In this document: in pieces, positions 8,094 through 15,731 of the stretch
How the letters are laid out: each line of letters begins with the position of its first letter
Numbering within the stretch: the stretch's first letter is position 1
Source of the DNA: UMGS172 sp045546915
GTDB lineage: Bacteria > Bacillota > Clostridia > Oscillospirales > Acutalibacteraceae
Direction: 5' to 3'
Length of the DNA: 64,000 nucleotides
NCBI GenBank assembly: GCA_045546915.1
Contig: JAZQDU010000018.1
Span: 1-64,000 of the forward strand
Made by a program: the position numbers and the translations under genes
The notes under the pieces: generated by a model
What the model saw: only the letters and a program-made list of their open reading frames with translations
Database searches by the model: none
What the model was told of the DNA's origin: nothing

Positions 8094-9800
8094 ATGAAAA
8101 AATTAATTCCTTTTTTAACTGAATATCGTATTCGTGCAATTTTAGCACCTTTATTTAAATTAACCGAAGCCATATTTGAACTTTTGGTTCCGCTTGTTGT
8201 TGCAAAAATTATTGATTATGGTATTGCTACGGGTGATGTGAAATATATTATTAGCCGTGGACTATTAATGGTTGCACTTGGTGTTATTGGTTTTATATGT
8301 GCTCTTGTTGCACAATATTTTTCTGCTATTACTGCCGTCGGATTTGCTGCAAACGTCAGAAGTGCTTTGTTTAAAAAAATTATGTCGTTTTCATTTACTG
8401 AGATTGACAACATTGGTACATCATCGTTAATTACACGATTAACCGGCGATGTCAATCAACTGCAGACAGGCGTAAATATCGCTTTAAGGCTTTTATTACG
8501 CTCTCCGTTTATCGTTTTTGGCGCTATGATAATGGCATTTACTGTTGACTATAAATCGGCGCTTATATTTGTTGCAACCATTCCCCTACTTACACTTATA
8601 GTGGTTGTAATTATGGCAATAACCGTACCCCTTTATAAAAAGACTCAGTCAAGGTTAGATAAGGTTTTACTAAAGACAAGAGAAAATATACACGGTGCAA
8701 AGGTTTTACGTGCCTTTTGCAAAGAAAATGACGAAATTATAGAGTTTGACGAGCAAAATACAGCGTTGCTTAAAATGCAAAAGTATGTCGGCAAAATATC
8801 GTCTCTTATGAATCCTTTAACCTATGTTGTCATTAATATTGCCGTTATTTTTATTGTTTCATTTGGTTCAAAACAAGTTTATATTGGCGATTTAACTCAA
8901 GGTCAGGTTGTAGCACTTTATAATTACATGTCCCAGATTTTAGTTGAACTTATTAAACTTGCAAATATGATAATTACTCTTAATAAAACATTGGCAAGTG
9001 CTTCAAGAATTGAATCTGTTTTATCGGTTGAATCAACAAAAGATGAACCGAAAACTTTAAAATCTGATAGTTTTATTGAGTTTAAAAATGTCTATTTCAA
9101 ATATTCTAAGTCAAATGAATATTCACTTGAAAACATTAATTTTTCGGTGCAAAAAGGTGAAACTGTAGGTATTATTGGACCTACCGGTTCCGGCAAAAGT
9201 ACCCTTGTTAATCTGATACCTAATTTTTATAGCGCTACTGACGGCAGCGTTATGATTGACGGTGTTGATGTTAAAGCAACATTAAAGTCAGAGTTAATGA
9301 AAAAAATCGGTGTAGTTTTGCAAAAAAGCGTTTTATTTAAAGGAACAATCAGGGATAACTTATTGCTCGGCGGTAAAAAAGCTGATGATAACGAGTTGAT
9401 GGTTGCTGTTGATAATGCAGTTGCTACTGAAATAATAGCGAAAAAAGGCGGTTTGGACGCTTTTGTTGAGCAAGGCGGTAAAAACTTTTCCGGTGGACAA
9501 AAACAACGACTCTGTATTGCACGTGCCTTGGTTGGAAATCCTCAGATAATCATTCTCGACGACAGTGCGTCAGCACTTGATTTTGCGTCTGAAGCAAAAT
9601 TACGTAAAAATATTTCTAAACTTCCCTTTAAGCCAACAGTATTCATCGTTTCTCAGCGTGTTTCATCGGTTATGAATGCTGATAAAATAATCGTTTTAGA
9701 CGATGGTCAGATTGTAGGAATTGGAAAGCACAGTCAATTAATTAAAAACTGCGATGTTTATAAAGAGATTTGTGTTTCGCAACTTGGAGAGGAGGAATAG
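8094..9800 (+). CDS. ABC exporter half-transporter, subunit 1 (degenerate-site Walker B)
   Basis: Membrane-spanning ABC exporter half with six predicted helices (residues 15-300) and a nucleotide-binding domain. Walker A is GPTGSGKS near 362, the signature is the canonical FSGGQKQR near 465, and Walker B is ILDDSASALD near 487. In Walker B the catalytic Glu is replaced by Asp. This is the mark of the non-catalytic site in heterodimeric exporters such as TM287/288, BmrCD and LmrCD. The next gene supplies the other half, so the two very likely form one heterodimer. Substrate unknown; multidrug or lipid export is typical of the family. Confidence 0.88.
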   Translation: MKKLIPFLTEYRIRAILAPLFKLTEAIFELLVPLVVAKIIDYGIATGDVKYIISRGLLMVALGVIGFICALVAQYFSAITAVGFAANVRSALFKKIMSFSFTEIDNIGTSSLITRLTGDVNQLQTGVNIALRLLLRSPFIVFGAMIMAFTVDYKSALIFVATIPLLTLIVVVIMAITVPLYKKTQSRLDKVLLKTRENIHGAKVLRAFCKENDEIIEFDEQNTALLKMQKYVGKISSLMNPLTYVVINIAVIFIVSFGSKQVYIGDLTQGQVVALYNYMSQILVELIKLANMIITLNKTLASASRIESVLSVESTKDEPKTLKSDSFIEFKNVYFKYSKSNEYSLENINFSVQKGETVGIIGPTGSGKSTLVNLIPNFYSATDGSVMIDGVDVKATLKSELMKKIGVVLQKSVLFKGTIRDNLLLGGKKADDNELMVAVDNAVATEIIAKKGGLDAFVEQGGKNFSGGQKQRLCIARALVGNPQIIILDDSASALDFASEAKLRKNISKLPFKPTVFIVSQRVSSVMNADKIIVLDDGQIVGIGKHSQLIKNCDVYKEICVSQLGEEE

Positions 9801-9802
9801 TT

Positions 9803-11536
9803 TTGAAGAATAAAACAACATTTTACAATATTTTAAAACTTTTAAAACCTTACTCTGTTTCGGTTGTAATGTCGCTATTATTATCGATTATCAGTGTCGC
9901 ATTATCACTTATATTGCCGATTTTAATAGGTAACGCCATTGACCTGATTATTGGTACTAACAATGTTTATTTTGAGGAAATCGGCAACATATTGCTAATT
10001 GCGTTGTTTTTAATTTTTGCTAACGCGGGTATTCAGTGGTTTATAAGCGTTATTAACAATAAAATAACGTACAATTGTGTTCATAATTTGCGTAAAAAAT
10101 CATTCGATAAAATACAGTCCCTCCCCTTTTCATATCTTGATAAACATCCTGCGGGAGATACCGTTAGTCGAATTGTAAATGATGCCGATACGTTTGCCGA
10201 AGGACTGCTTTTGGGTTTTTCGCAACTTTTCCAAGGTGTGCTCACTCTTTTAGGTACATTGATTTTAATGATATCAATAAATTTAGAAATCGCTATTGTT
10301 GTTGTTTTGTTGACACCTGTATCTTTGCTTGTGGCAAGATTTATTGCTATGAGAACACACAATATGTTTAGATTGCAAGCCGAGACTAAGGGCGAGCAAA
10401 CGGCATATATTGACGAAATCATCGGAAACCAAAAGGTTATAAAAGCGTTTTCTCATGAAAGCTTAGCCGAGACAAAATTTGACGAAATCAATAAAAAGTT
10501 AAGTGAGTATTCATTTAAAGCAACATTTTATTCTTCAATGGTTAATCCATCTACGAGATGTATAAATGCGGTTATTTACGCTGTTGTTTGTCTAATAGGT
10601 GCAATTGCGGTGATAAATAATCCTCTGTTTACAGTAGGTGCTTTAACCTGTCTTCTTAGTTATGCAGGTCAGTTTGCTAAGCCCTTTAATGAAATTTCGG
10701 GTGTTATTACTGAACTTCAAAATGCATTTACCTGCGCTGAGCGTTGTTTTAATTTAATTAATGAAAAATCTGAAGTTTCAGACAAAGGTAACGCTGTTAT
10801 CGGTAAAGCAAACGGTGAATTTGAAATAAAAAATGTTGATTTTTCATATACCGATGATAAACCCTTAATTCAGGATTTGAATCTTTTTGTTAAACGTGGT
10901 CAACGTATTGCTATTGTTGGACCATCCGGTGCCGGCAAGACTACAATGATTAATCTTTTAATGAGATTTTATGATGTTACCGAAGGTGCTATATTTATTG
11001 ATGGTAACGATATTTCTAAAATTACAAGACGTTCGTTACGCTCTAATTACGGTATGGTTTTGCAAGAAACCTGGTTAAAAAGCGGTACAATTAAAGATAA
11101 TATTAGAATGGGCATAACCGATGCTTCTGACGATGATATTATAAATGCCGCTAAAGCCACACACGCACACAGTTTTATAAAACGTATGCCAAACGGATAC
11201 GATACTGAAATAACGGAAGACGGCGGCAATCTTTCTGAAGGTCAAAAACAGTTACTTTGTATCACACGTGTTATGCTTGCAAAGCCCCCTGTTTTAATAT
11301 TGGATGAAGCGACTTCCTCTATTGACGTTAGAACCGAGCAATATGTAAGACGTGCTTTTGATAAACTTATGGAAGGCAGAACGAGTTTTATAGTCGCACA
11401 CAGACTGTCTACTATTAAGGATGCTGACATTATTCTTGTTATGAAAGACGGCAATATAATTGAACAAGGAAACCATGAAACATTATTAAATAAAAAGGGA
11501 TTTTATTTTGAACTTTATAATAGCCAATTTGCATAA
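9803..11536 (+). CDS. ABC exporter half-transporter, subunit 2 (catalytic Walker B)
   Basis: Partner of the preceding half-transporter. It has six predicted membrane helices followed by a nucleotide-binding domain with Walker A GPSGAGKTT near 373, an altered signature LSEGQKQLL near 476 and an intact Walker B ILDEATSSID near 499. The altered signature here and the Asp-type Walker B in subunit 1 fall in the same composite ATP site, leaving one competent site per heterodimer. I place the start at TTG 9803, seven bases after GAGGAGG (9789-9795), only two bases after the stop of subunit 1. An upstream in-frame GTG at 9770 has no comparable site. Translational coupling is likely. Confidence 0.88.
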   Translation: MKNKTTFYNILKLLKPYSVSVVMSLLLSIISVALSLILPILIGNAIDLIIGTNNVYFEEIGNILLIALFLIFANAGIQWFISVINNKITYNCVHNLRKKSFDKIQSLPFSYLDKHPAGDTVSRIVNDADTFAEGLLLGFSQLFQGVLTLLGTLILMISINLEIAIVVVLLTPVSLLVARFIAMRTHNMFRLQAETKGEQTAYIDEIIGNQKVIKAFSHESLAETKFDEINKKLSEYSFKATFYSSMVNPSTRCINAVIYAVVCLIGAIAVINNPLFTVGALTCLLSYAGQFAKPFNEISGVITELQNAFTCAERCFNLINEKSEVSDKGNAVIGKANGEFEIKNVDFSYTDDKPLIQDLNLFVKRGQRIAIVGPSGAGKTTMINLLMRFYDVTEGAIFIDGNDISKITRRSLRSNYGMVLQETWLKSGTIKDNIRMGITDASDDDIINAAKATHAHSFIKRMPNGYDTEITEDGGNLSEGQKQLLCITRVMLAKPPVLILDEATSSIDVRTEQYVRRAFDKLMEGRTSFIVAHRLSTIKDADIILVMKDGNIIEQGNHETLLNKKGFYFELYNSQFA

Positions 11537-11576
11537 TAAAAATACCTCCCGACAAGTGTTGGGAGGTATTTTTTTA
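11534..11576. terminator. Bidirectional terminator between the ABC operon and pepD
   Basis: AAATACCTCCC (11540-11550) pairs perfectly with GGGAGGTATTT (11561-11571), followed by T on the plus strand and by a shorter run on the minus strand. Confidence 0.88.
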
Positions 11577-13004
11577 TAAGTCTTCTAAAACTTTTAAAAT
11601 GAATTTATAACATCTTTCAGCCGATGCTAAATCTAATCTTTCGTTTGATGTGTGAATGTCTAAGATGTTGGGACCGATAGATACACAGTCAAGACCCGGT
11701 AACTTATCAGACAAAATTCCGCACTCAAGACCGGCATGAATAACATCAACCTTAAGTTCGGTACCGAACATACCTTTATAAATATCACACATTTTATCTC
11801 TTAAAACAGAAGTTTTGCGGTATTCCCATGCTGGATATCGGTCGGAAAGTGTGATTGAAACTCCAAACTTCTCACACAAATTGCAAATTGTTTCGGATAA
11901 TGCGTCTAAATCGCTGTTAACTGAACTTCTCAGTAACGATGTACCGTTAAATAAACCGTCGAAATAGTTACATACTCCTATATTCAAAGAAGTTTCAACT
12001 AAGCGATGGTCGTTGGATGTGTAACTAATAATTCCATCAGGTAATTTATTAATAAAGTTGATAAATTTTTTACTGTCATCGAGGCTTAATGCTTTAAAAC
12101 AGTTTGTTTGGGTAAATTCAACTATAATTTTAGGATTATCATCATCGGATGATTTGTTTTTTGTCGTTTCATAAATAAAATTTTCTACTATTTGCGGTAT
12201 ATCATTAATAAAATCTTCGGCAACAGCCAGTGTAGCATATCCGCTAAACGGAATCGCGTTCATTTTACTTCCACTGTCAAATTCAACAATTTGAAATCCC
12301 TTTTCGCAAAGTATCGAACAAATATTTGATAATACTTTTACGGCATTAAGCCTTTTTTTATGGATGTCTGCACCCGAATGCCCGCCTGCAAGTCCGTTAA
12401 TAGAAAGTTTTACTGTTTTACTATTACAAGGTACCTGATTGTAATTTGCATTAAAACTTGCTGTAAGTCCTCCTGCACAACCGGAAAGCAAAATGCCTTC
12501 TTCTTCAGAATCAATGTTAATCATTAATCTGCCATCAAGTTTCGAACCGTCTAATGCATTTGCTCCGTAAAGACCGGTTTCTTCATCAGTAGTCAATAAA
12601 ATTTCAAGCGGCGGATGTTTAATGTTTTTGTTAGCAATAATTGATAAGCAGTATGCAACTGCAATTGAGTCGTCGCCACCTAATGTTGTACCGTCAGCAC
12701 GTAAAAACCCATTTTCGTATATCAATTTTAGGGGGTCGTTTTCAAAATTATGAGTGGAATCAACTGTCTTTTCGCATACCATGTCAGTATGACCTTGTAA
12801 AATTACAATCGGACGGTTTTCATACCCTTTTGATGCATTGCATTTGATTATAACGTTACCTATTTCATCAATTTCTGCAGTACATCTGTGGAATAATGCA
12901 AAATCTCTGCAAAATTCGGCAACTTTTTTTGTATTACCTGAACCATGCGGAATTGTGCAAATATGCTCAAATATTGAAAGATAATCAGTTTTTATATTTT
13001 TCAT
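11574..13004 (-). CDS. pepD: Aminoacyl-histidine dipeptidase (M20 family)
   Basis: Cytoplasmic metallo-dipeptidase that cleaves Xaa-His and other dipeptides. The M20 di-zinc ligands are visible in order: His in GHTDMVCEK, Asp in LGGDDSIA, the Glu pair in LLTTDEETG, Asp in NIDSEEEG and the late His in HAGLECG. A dimerisation domain occupies the middle third. At 476 residues it matches PepD (about 485). Start is ATG 13004 behind AGGGGTAG. Single gene with its own promoter and the shared terminator at its end. Confidence 0.9.
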   Translation of the reverse strand: MKNIKTDYLSIFEHICTIPHGSGNTKKVAEFCRDFALFHRCTAEIDEIGNVIIKCNASKGYENRPIVILQGHTDMVCEKTVDSTHNFENDPLKLIYENGFLRADGTTLGGDDSIAVAYCLSIIANKNIKHPPLEILLTTDEETGLYGANALDGSKLDGRLMINIDSEEEGILLSGCAGGLTASFNANYNQVPCNSKTVKLSINGLAGGHSGADIHKKRLNAVKVLSNICSILCEKGFQIVEFDSGSKMNAIPFSGYATLAVAEDFINDIPQIVENFIYETTKNKSSDDDNPKIIVEFTQTNCFKALSLDDSKKFINFINKLPDGIISYTSNDHRLVETSLNIGVCNYFDGLFNGTSLLRSSVNSDLDALSETICNLCEKFGVSITLSDRYPAWEYRKTSVLRDKMCDIYKGMFGTELKVDVIHAGLECGILSDKLPGLDCVSIGPNILDIHTSNERLDLASAERCYKFILKVLEDL

Positions 13005-13032
13005 AAACTCTACCCCTAAATTAATTAAGAAT

Positions 13033-13061
13033 ATTTTACACTAAATATTTAAAATAATCAA
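13033..13061 (-). promoter_or_regulatory. Promoter of pepD
   Basis: TTGATT (13056-13061), a 17-nt spacer and TAAAAT (13033-13038) on the minus strand. Confidence 0.55.
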
Positions 13062-13067
13062 TAAATT

Positions 13068-13098
13068 TAAAAATGGTGTGATAATTCACACCATTTTT
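13068..13098 (-). terminator. Terminator of metK
   Basis: The inverted repeat AAAATGGTGTG/CACACCATTTT around a 6-nt loop lies just downstream of the metK stop, with U-rich sequence on the minus-strand transcript. Confidence 0.82.
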
Positions 13099-13100
13099 TA

Positions 13101-14279
13101 TTAAAGAACTGATTTTAATGCATCAATTTTATCGGTAAGTTCCCATTTGACGTTCAAATCTTCACGACCTAAATGACCGTATGCAGATAAATTTGAATAA
13201 ATAGGTTTTCTCATTTCAAAGTTATCAATAATTGCTGCAGGTCTAAGGTCAAACACCTTATTTACAGCAACCGACAATTTCTCATCACTCACCTTACCTG
13301 TACCAAAAGTATCAACCATAATTGATACCGGTTTTGCTACACCAATGGCGTATGCTAACTGAACCTCGCATTTATCTGCAAGACCTGCCGCAACAATGTT
13401 TTTAGCAACATAGCGAGCAGCATATGCGGCTGAACGGTCAACTTTTGTAGGGTCTTTACCACTAAAAGCACCGCCGCCGTGACGAGAATATCCGCCATAT
13501 GTATCAACTATAATTTTTCTTCCTGTAAGACCGGTATCACCCTGAGGACCACCAATAACAAATCGTCCTGTGGGGTTAATGAAAATCTTGGTGTTTTGGT
13601 CAATAAACTCTGACGGAATAGTAGTTTTAATAACCTTTTCCAAAATATCTTTACGCAAAGTTTCAAGTTCAACATTATTACTGTGCTGACTAGAAACAAC
13701 TATAGCCTCAACCCTTATAGGTTTATTATCTTCGTATTCAACCGTAACCTGTGTTTTTCCGTCAGGACAAAGATAACCTAAAGTACCGTCTTCCCTTACT
13801 TTTGTCAATTTTAGTGCTAATTTATGAGCAAGTGAAATCGGCAATGGCATCAGTTCTTTTGTTTCGTTACAAGCATAACCAAACATCATACCTTGGTCGC
13901 CGGCGCCGTTAAGGTTATATTTGTCCTCTTCGCCATCCTTTAATTCAAGAGAACGGTCAACACCCAAAGCAATATCAGCCGATTGTTCATCAAGTGCTAT
14001 ATTAACGGCACAGGTGTTACCGTCAAAACCTTGAGATGGATGATTATATCCGATATCACATACAGTTTTTCTGACAATTTTTGCAATATCAACCTTGGCG
14101 GTAGTCGTAATTTCGCCCATAACGGTTACAGAACCCGTTGTGCAAAAAGTTTCACAAGCAACCCTTGAGTTAGGGTCTTTTTCAATAATAGCGTCAAGAA
14201 TTGCATCGGATACGCTATCGCAAACCTTGTCCGGATGGCCTTTAGTAACCGATTCAGAAGTAAAAAGATGTCTTGCCAT
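13101..14279 (-). CDS. metK: S-adenosylmethionine synthase
   Basis: Makes S-adenosylmethionine from ATP and methionine. The protein has 392 residues, the usual size, with GHPDKVCD near the N terminus (metal/ATP site), GAGDQGMMFGYA (ATP-binding hexapeptide region) and GGGAFSGKDPTKVDRS (P-loop signature). The start is ATG 14279 (MARHLFTSES); the open frame continues upstream only through the riboswitch leader. A SAM-I riboswitch with a terminator precedes it, so expression should fall when SAM is plentiful. Confidence 0.97.
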   Translation of the reverse strand: MARHLFTSESVTKGHPDKVCDSVSDAILDAIIEKDPNSRVACETFCTTGSVTVMGEITTTAKVDIAKIVRKTVCDIGYNHPSQGFDGNTCAVNIALDEQSADIALGVDRSLELKDGEEDKYNLNGAGDQGMMFGYACNETKELMPLPISLAHKLALKLTKVREDGTLGYLCPDGKTQVTVEYEDNKPIRVEAIVVSSQHSNNVELETLRKDILEKVIKTTIPSEFIDQNTKIFINPTGRFVIGGPQGDTGLTGRKIIVDTYGGYSRHGGGAFSGKDPTKVDRSAAYAARYVAKNIVAAGLADKCEVQLAYAIGVAKPVSIMVDTFGTGKVSDEKLSVAVNKVFDLRPAAIIDNFEMRKPIYSNLSAYGHLGREDLNVKWELTDKIDALKSVL

Positions 14280-14301
14280 ATTTAATTTCCTTTCATTTAT
14301 T

Positions 14302-14335
14302 AAAAATAAAAAACCGCAACATTGGAAGCGGTTTT
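14302..14335 (-). terminator. Riboswitch-controlled attenuator of metK
   Basis: On the minus strand AAAACCGC pairs with GCGGTTTT around an 11-nt loop and is followed by a T-rich run. It lies between the SAM-I aptamer and the metK ribosome site, the standard position for an S-box terminator. Confidence 0.88.
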
Positions 14336-14342
14336 CAGTAAA

Positions 14343-14436
14343 CCTCATCTTCCGGTATAACCGTCTGGATTTAGCACCTTGAAAAATCAGGTTGCCGGGC
14401 TTCATAGGGCCAGTCCCTCAGCCACTCTTGATAAGG
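14343..14436 (-). promoter_or_regulatory. SAM-I (S-box) riboswitch
   Basis: The minus-strand leader holds the S-box consensus in order: CCTTATCAAGAG, GGCTGAGGGACTGGCCC, ATGAAGCCCGGCAACC, GGTGCTAAATCC and a closing GATGAGG. CCTTATC (14430-14436) pairs with GATGAGG (14343-14349) as helix P1. SAM binding stabilises P1 and permits the downstream attenuator, switching off metK. Identified from its conserved core. Confidence 0.95.
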
Positions 14437-14473
14437 AAAATATTTAATTTTGTCGAACTTGCTCGACATCGAT

Positions 14474-14502
14474 ATTATAATAGCAAAAGTATTGTTTGTC
14501 AA
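14474..14502 (-). promoter_or_regulatory. Consensus promoter of the metK leader
   Basis: Perfect TTGACA (14497-14502), a 17-nt spacer and perfect TATAAT (14474-14479) on the minus strand. The TGA stop codon of ribU (14499-14501) lies inside the -35 box. Predicted transcription starts near 14467, at the foot of a small hairpin TGTCGA/TCGACA (14451-14468). Confidence 0.85.
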
Positions 14503-15170
14503 TAAAAATTTATACTTCCTTTTAAAATAAAAAGTATAACTAATATTGATAAAATAATAACTGCAACAGAGCAAACTGTTAAAATAATGGTTTTTGTATC
14601 AAAAATTTTATAGTCTGCATTACTTCTGTTTACAAGTTTTGCTTTTTTAAGACCGTGAGTGATAGGTTTATAGATTATCATGGTTACAGCGGCATTAATA
14701 AAGCATTTGCAAAGGTTAAACGGCAACAGCAATGTAGGAATTAATGCTGCTACGTCAGCACGCGATACACCCATATAAAAAGGAGTAACAAAGAGATTAG
14801 CAATAAGCATTACTGCTGTAACTGTAACGGCAGCCAAAACTGCACCGGCTACAGCACCGAAAAAGGTTCTTTTAAATTTATATACAGTACCGCATACAAG
14901 AGCAAAACATCCGCTTGATAAAAAATTCATAATAAGACCGTAAACTCCTGTATCGCTAACCGAAACAAACTCCATAAAAGCGACAAGACCGGATGATAAA
15001 ACACCGTATATAGGACCGTAAAGAAAAGATATTATCGAAATAACGGCATCCTTAAAATCGAACGTTAAGAACGAAACTTTAAATTTAAGTAAAAAAACAC
15101 ACAAATATGCTAAAGCACAAAGCATAGCGGTAACCGATATTTTCTTGATATTAGTTTTGTTTTTATTCAT
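14499..15170 (-). CDS. ribU: Riboflavin ECF transporter substrate-binding subunit
   Basis: S-component of an energy-coupling factor transporter, importing riboflavin together with EcfA/EcfA'/EcfT encoded elsewhere. It has 223 residues with about six hydrophobic helices; the FDFKDAV block, the GPIYG turn and the small-residue-rich helices fit RibU. The decisive evidence is the FMN riboswitch directly upstream. The start is ATG 15170 after AGGTGATTTT; the frame upstream of it lies in the riboswitch attenuator. C-terminal residues run into the metK promoter. Another ECF S-component specificity is unlikely given the FMN switch. Confidence 0.88.
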   Translation of the reverse strand: MNKNKTNIKKISVTAMLCALAYLCVFLLKFKVSFLTFDFKDAVISIISFLYGPIYGVLSSGLVAFMEFVSVSDTGVYGLIMNFLSSGCFALVCGTVYKFKRTFFGAVAGAVLAAVTVTAVMLIANLFVTPFYMGVSRADVAALIPTLLLPFNLCKCFINAAVTMIIYKPITHGLKKAKLVNRSNADYKIFDTKTIILTVCSVAVIILSILVILFILKGSINFY

Positions 15171-15182
15171 AAAATCACCTAA

Positions 15183-15212
15183 AAATAAAGCCTCGCACAA
15201 AAAGTACGAGGC
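15183..15212 (-). terminator. Attenuator of the ribU leader
   Basis: On the minus strand GCCTCG (15207-15212) pairs with CGAGGC (15190-15195) and is followed by CTTTATTTTT, immediately before the AGGTG ribosome site of ribU. This is the likely expression platform of the FMN riboswitch. Confidence 0.78.
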
Positions 15213-15228
15213 AAAATTACACACAAAT

Positions 15229-15333
15229 CTTCTTCCATCCGGACTTTAACCGTCGGCTTTGGAATTTCACCAAATCAGCCAAAAAGGCTCGCGGGCTATA
15301 CCGCCGGTGTGGAATTTCACCACGCCCCGAAGA
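15229..15333 (-). promoter_or_regulatory. FMN riboswitch (RFN element)
   Basis: The minus-strand leader reads TCTTCGGGGCGTGGTG, AAATTCCACACCGGCGGT, AGCCCGCGAGC, then GGTGAAATTCC, GCCGACGGT and AAAGTCCGGATGGAAGA. This is the full set of conserved RFN blocks in order. FMN binding should favour the attenuator hairpin and repress ribU. Confidence 0.95.
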
Positions 15334-15345
15334 ACTTTTTTTAAC

Positions 15346-15374
15346 ATTATATTACTCAAATTTAAATTTGTCAA
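15346..15374 (-). promoter_or_regulatory. Consensus promoter of the ribU leader
   Basis: Perfect TTGACA (15369-15374), a 17-nt spacer and perfect TATAAT (15346-15351) on the minus strand. The TGA stop codon of the DUF1294 gene (15371-15373) is inside the -35 box. Confidence 0.85.
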
Positions 15375-15634
15375 TAGATAAAAAATGCACTGATTATAAT
15401 GACCTGAAGTGTTATTATTAGCGGAATACCAATTGAAAATAAAGGTTTTCTTGTTTTGTGACGAAACTTCTGCATACCAAGATAAACCCCAATACTTCCG
15501 CCTAATATTGCAAACAACAAAATTGTAGCCTCAGGCACACGCAATTTGCCTTTTATTGCCCTATTTTTATCAAAACCGACAATTAAATATGAAATTAGCG
15601 AAATTAATATGACATATCCTGCTATATAAACCAA
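15371..15634 (-). CDS. DUF1294 small membrane protein
   Basis: An 87-residue integral membrane protein with three predicted helices. The DUF1294 pattern is clear: GFDKNRAIKGKLRVPE near residues 20-35, LGGSIGVYLGM after it, then FRHKTRKPLF. Function unknown; family members are widespread small membrane proteins. The start ATG 15634 has only a weak upstream AAGAGG-like site. It is not fused to a cold-shock domain as in some proteobacteria. Confidence 0.85.
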   Translation of the reverse strand: MVYIAGYVILISLISYLIVGFDKNRAIKGKLRVPEATILLFAILGGSIGVYLGMQKFRHKTRKPLFSIGIPLIITLQVIIISAFFIY

Positions 15635-15664
15635 ATTTTCGACCTCTTTTCCATTAATTAGTAG

Positions 15665-15693
15665 TTGTGTTTTCCAATTAATTATAATATAAT
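15665..15693 (+). promoter_or_regulatory. Promoter of the anchored amidase
   Basis: TTGTGT (15665-15670), a 17-nt spacer and TATAAT (15688-15693). Confidence 0.5.
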
Positions 15694-15731
15694 TATTTCA
15701 TAAAATCAATATTTTGACTTAGGAGTATTAA

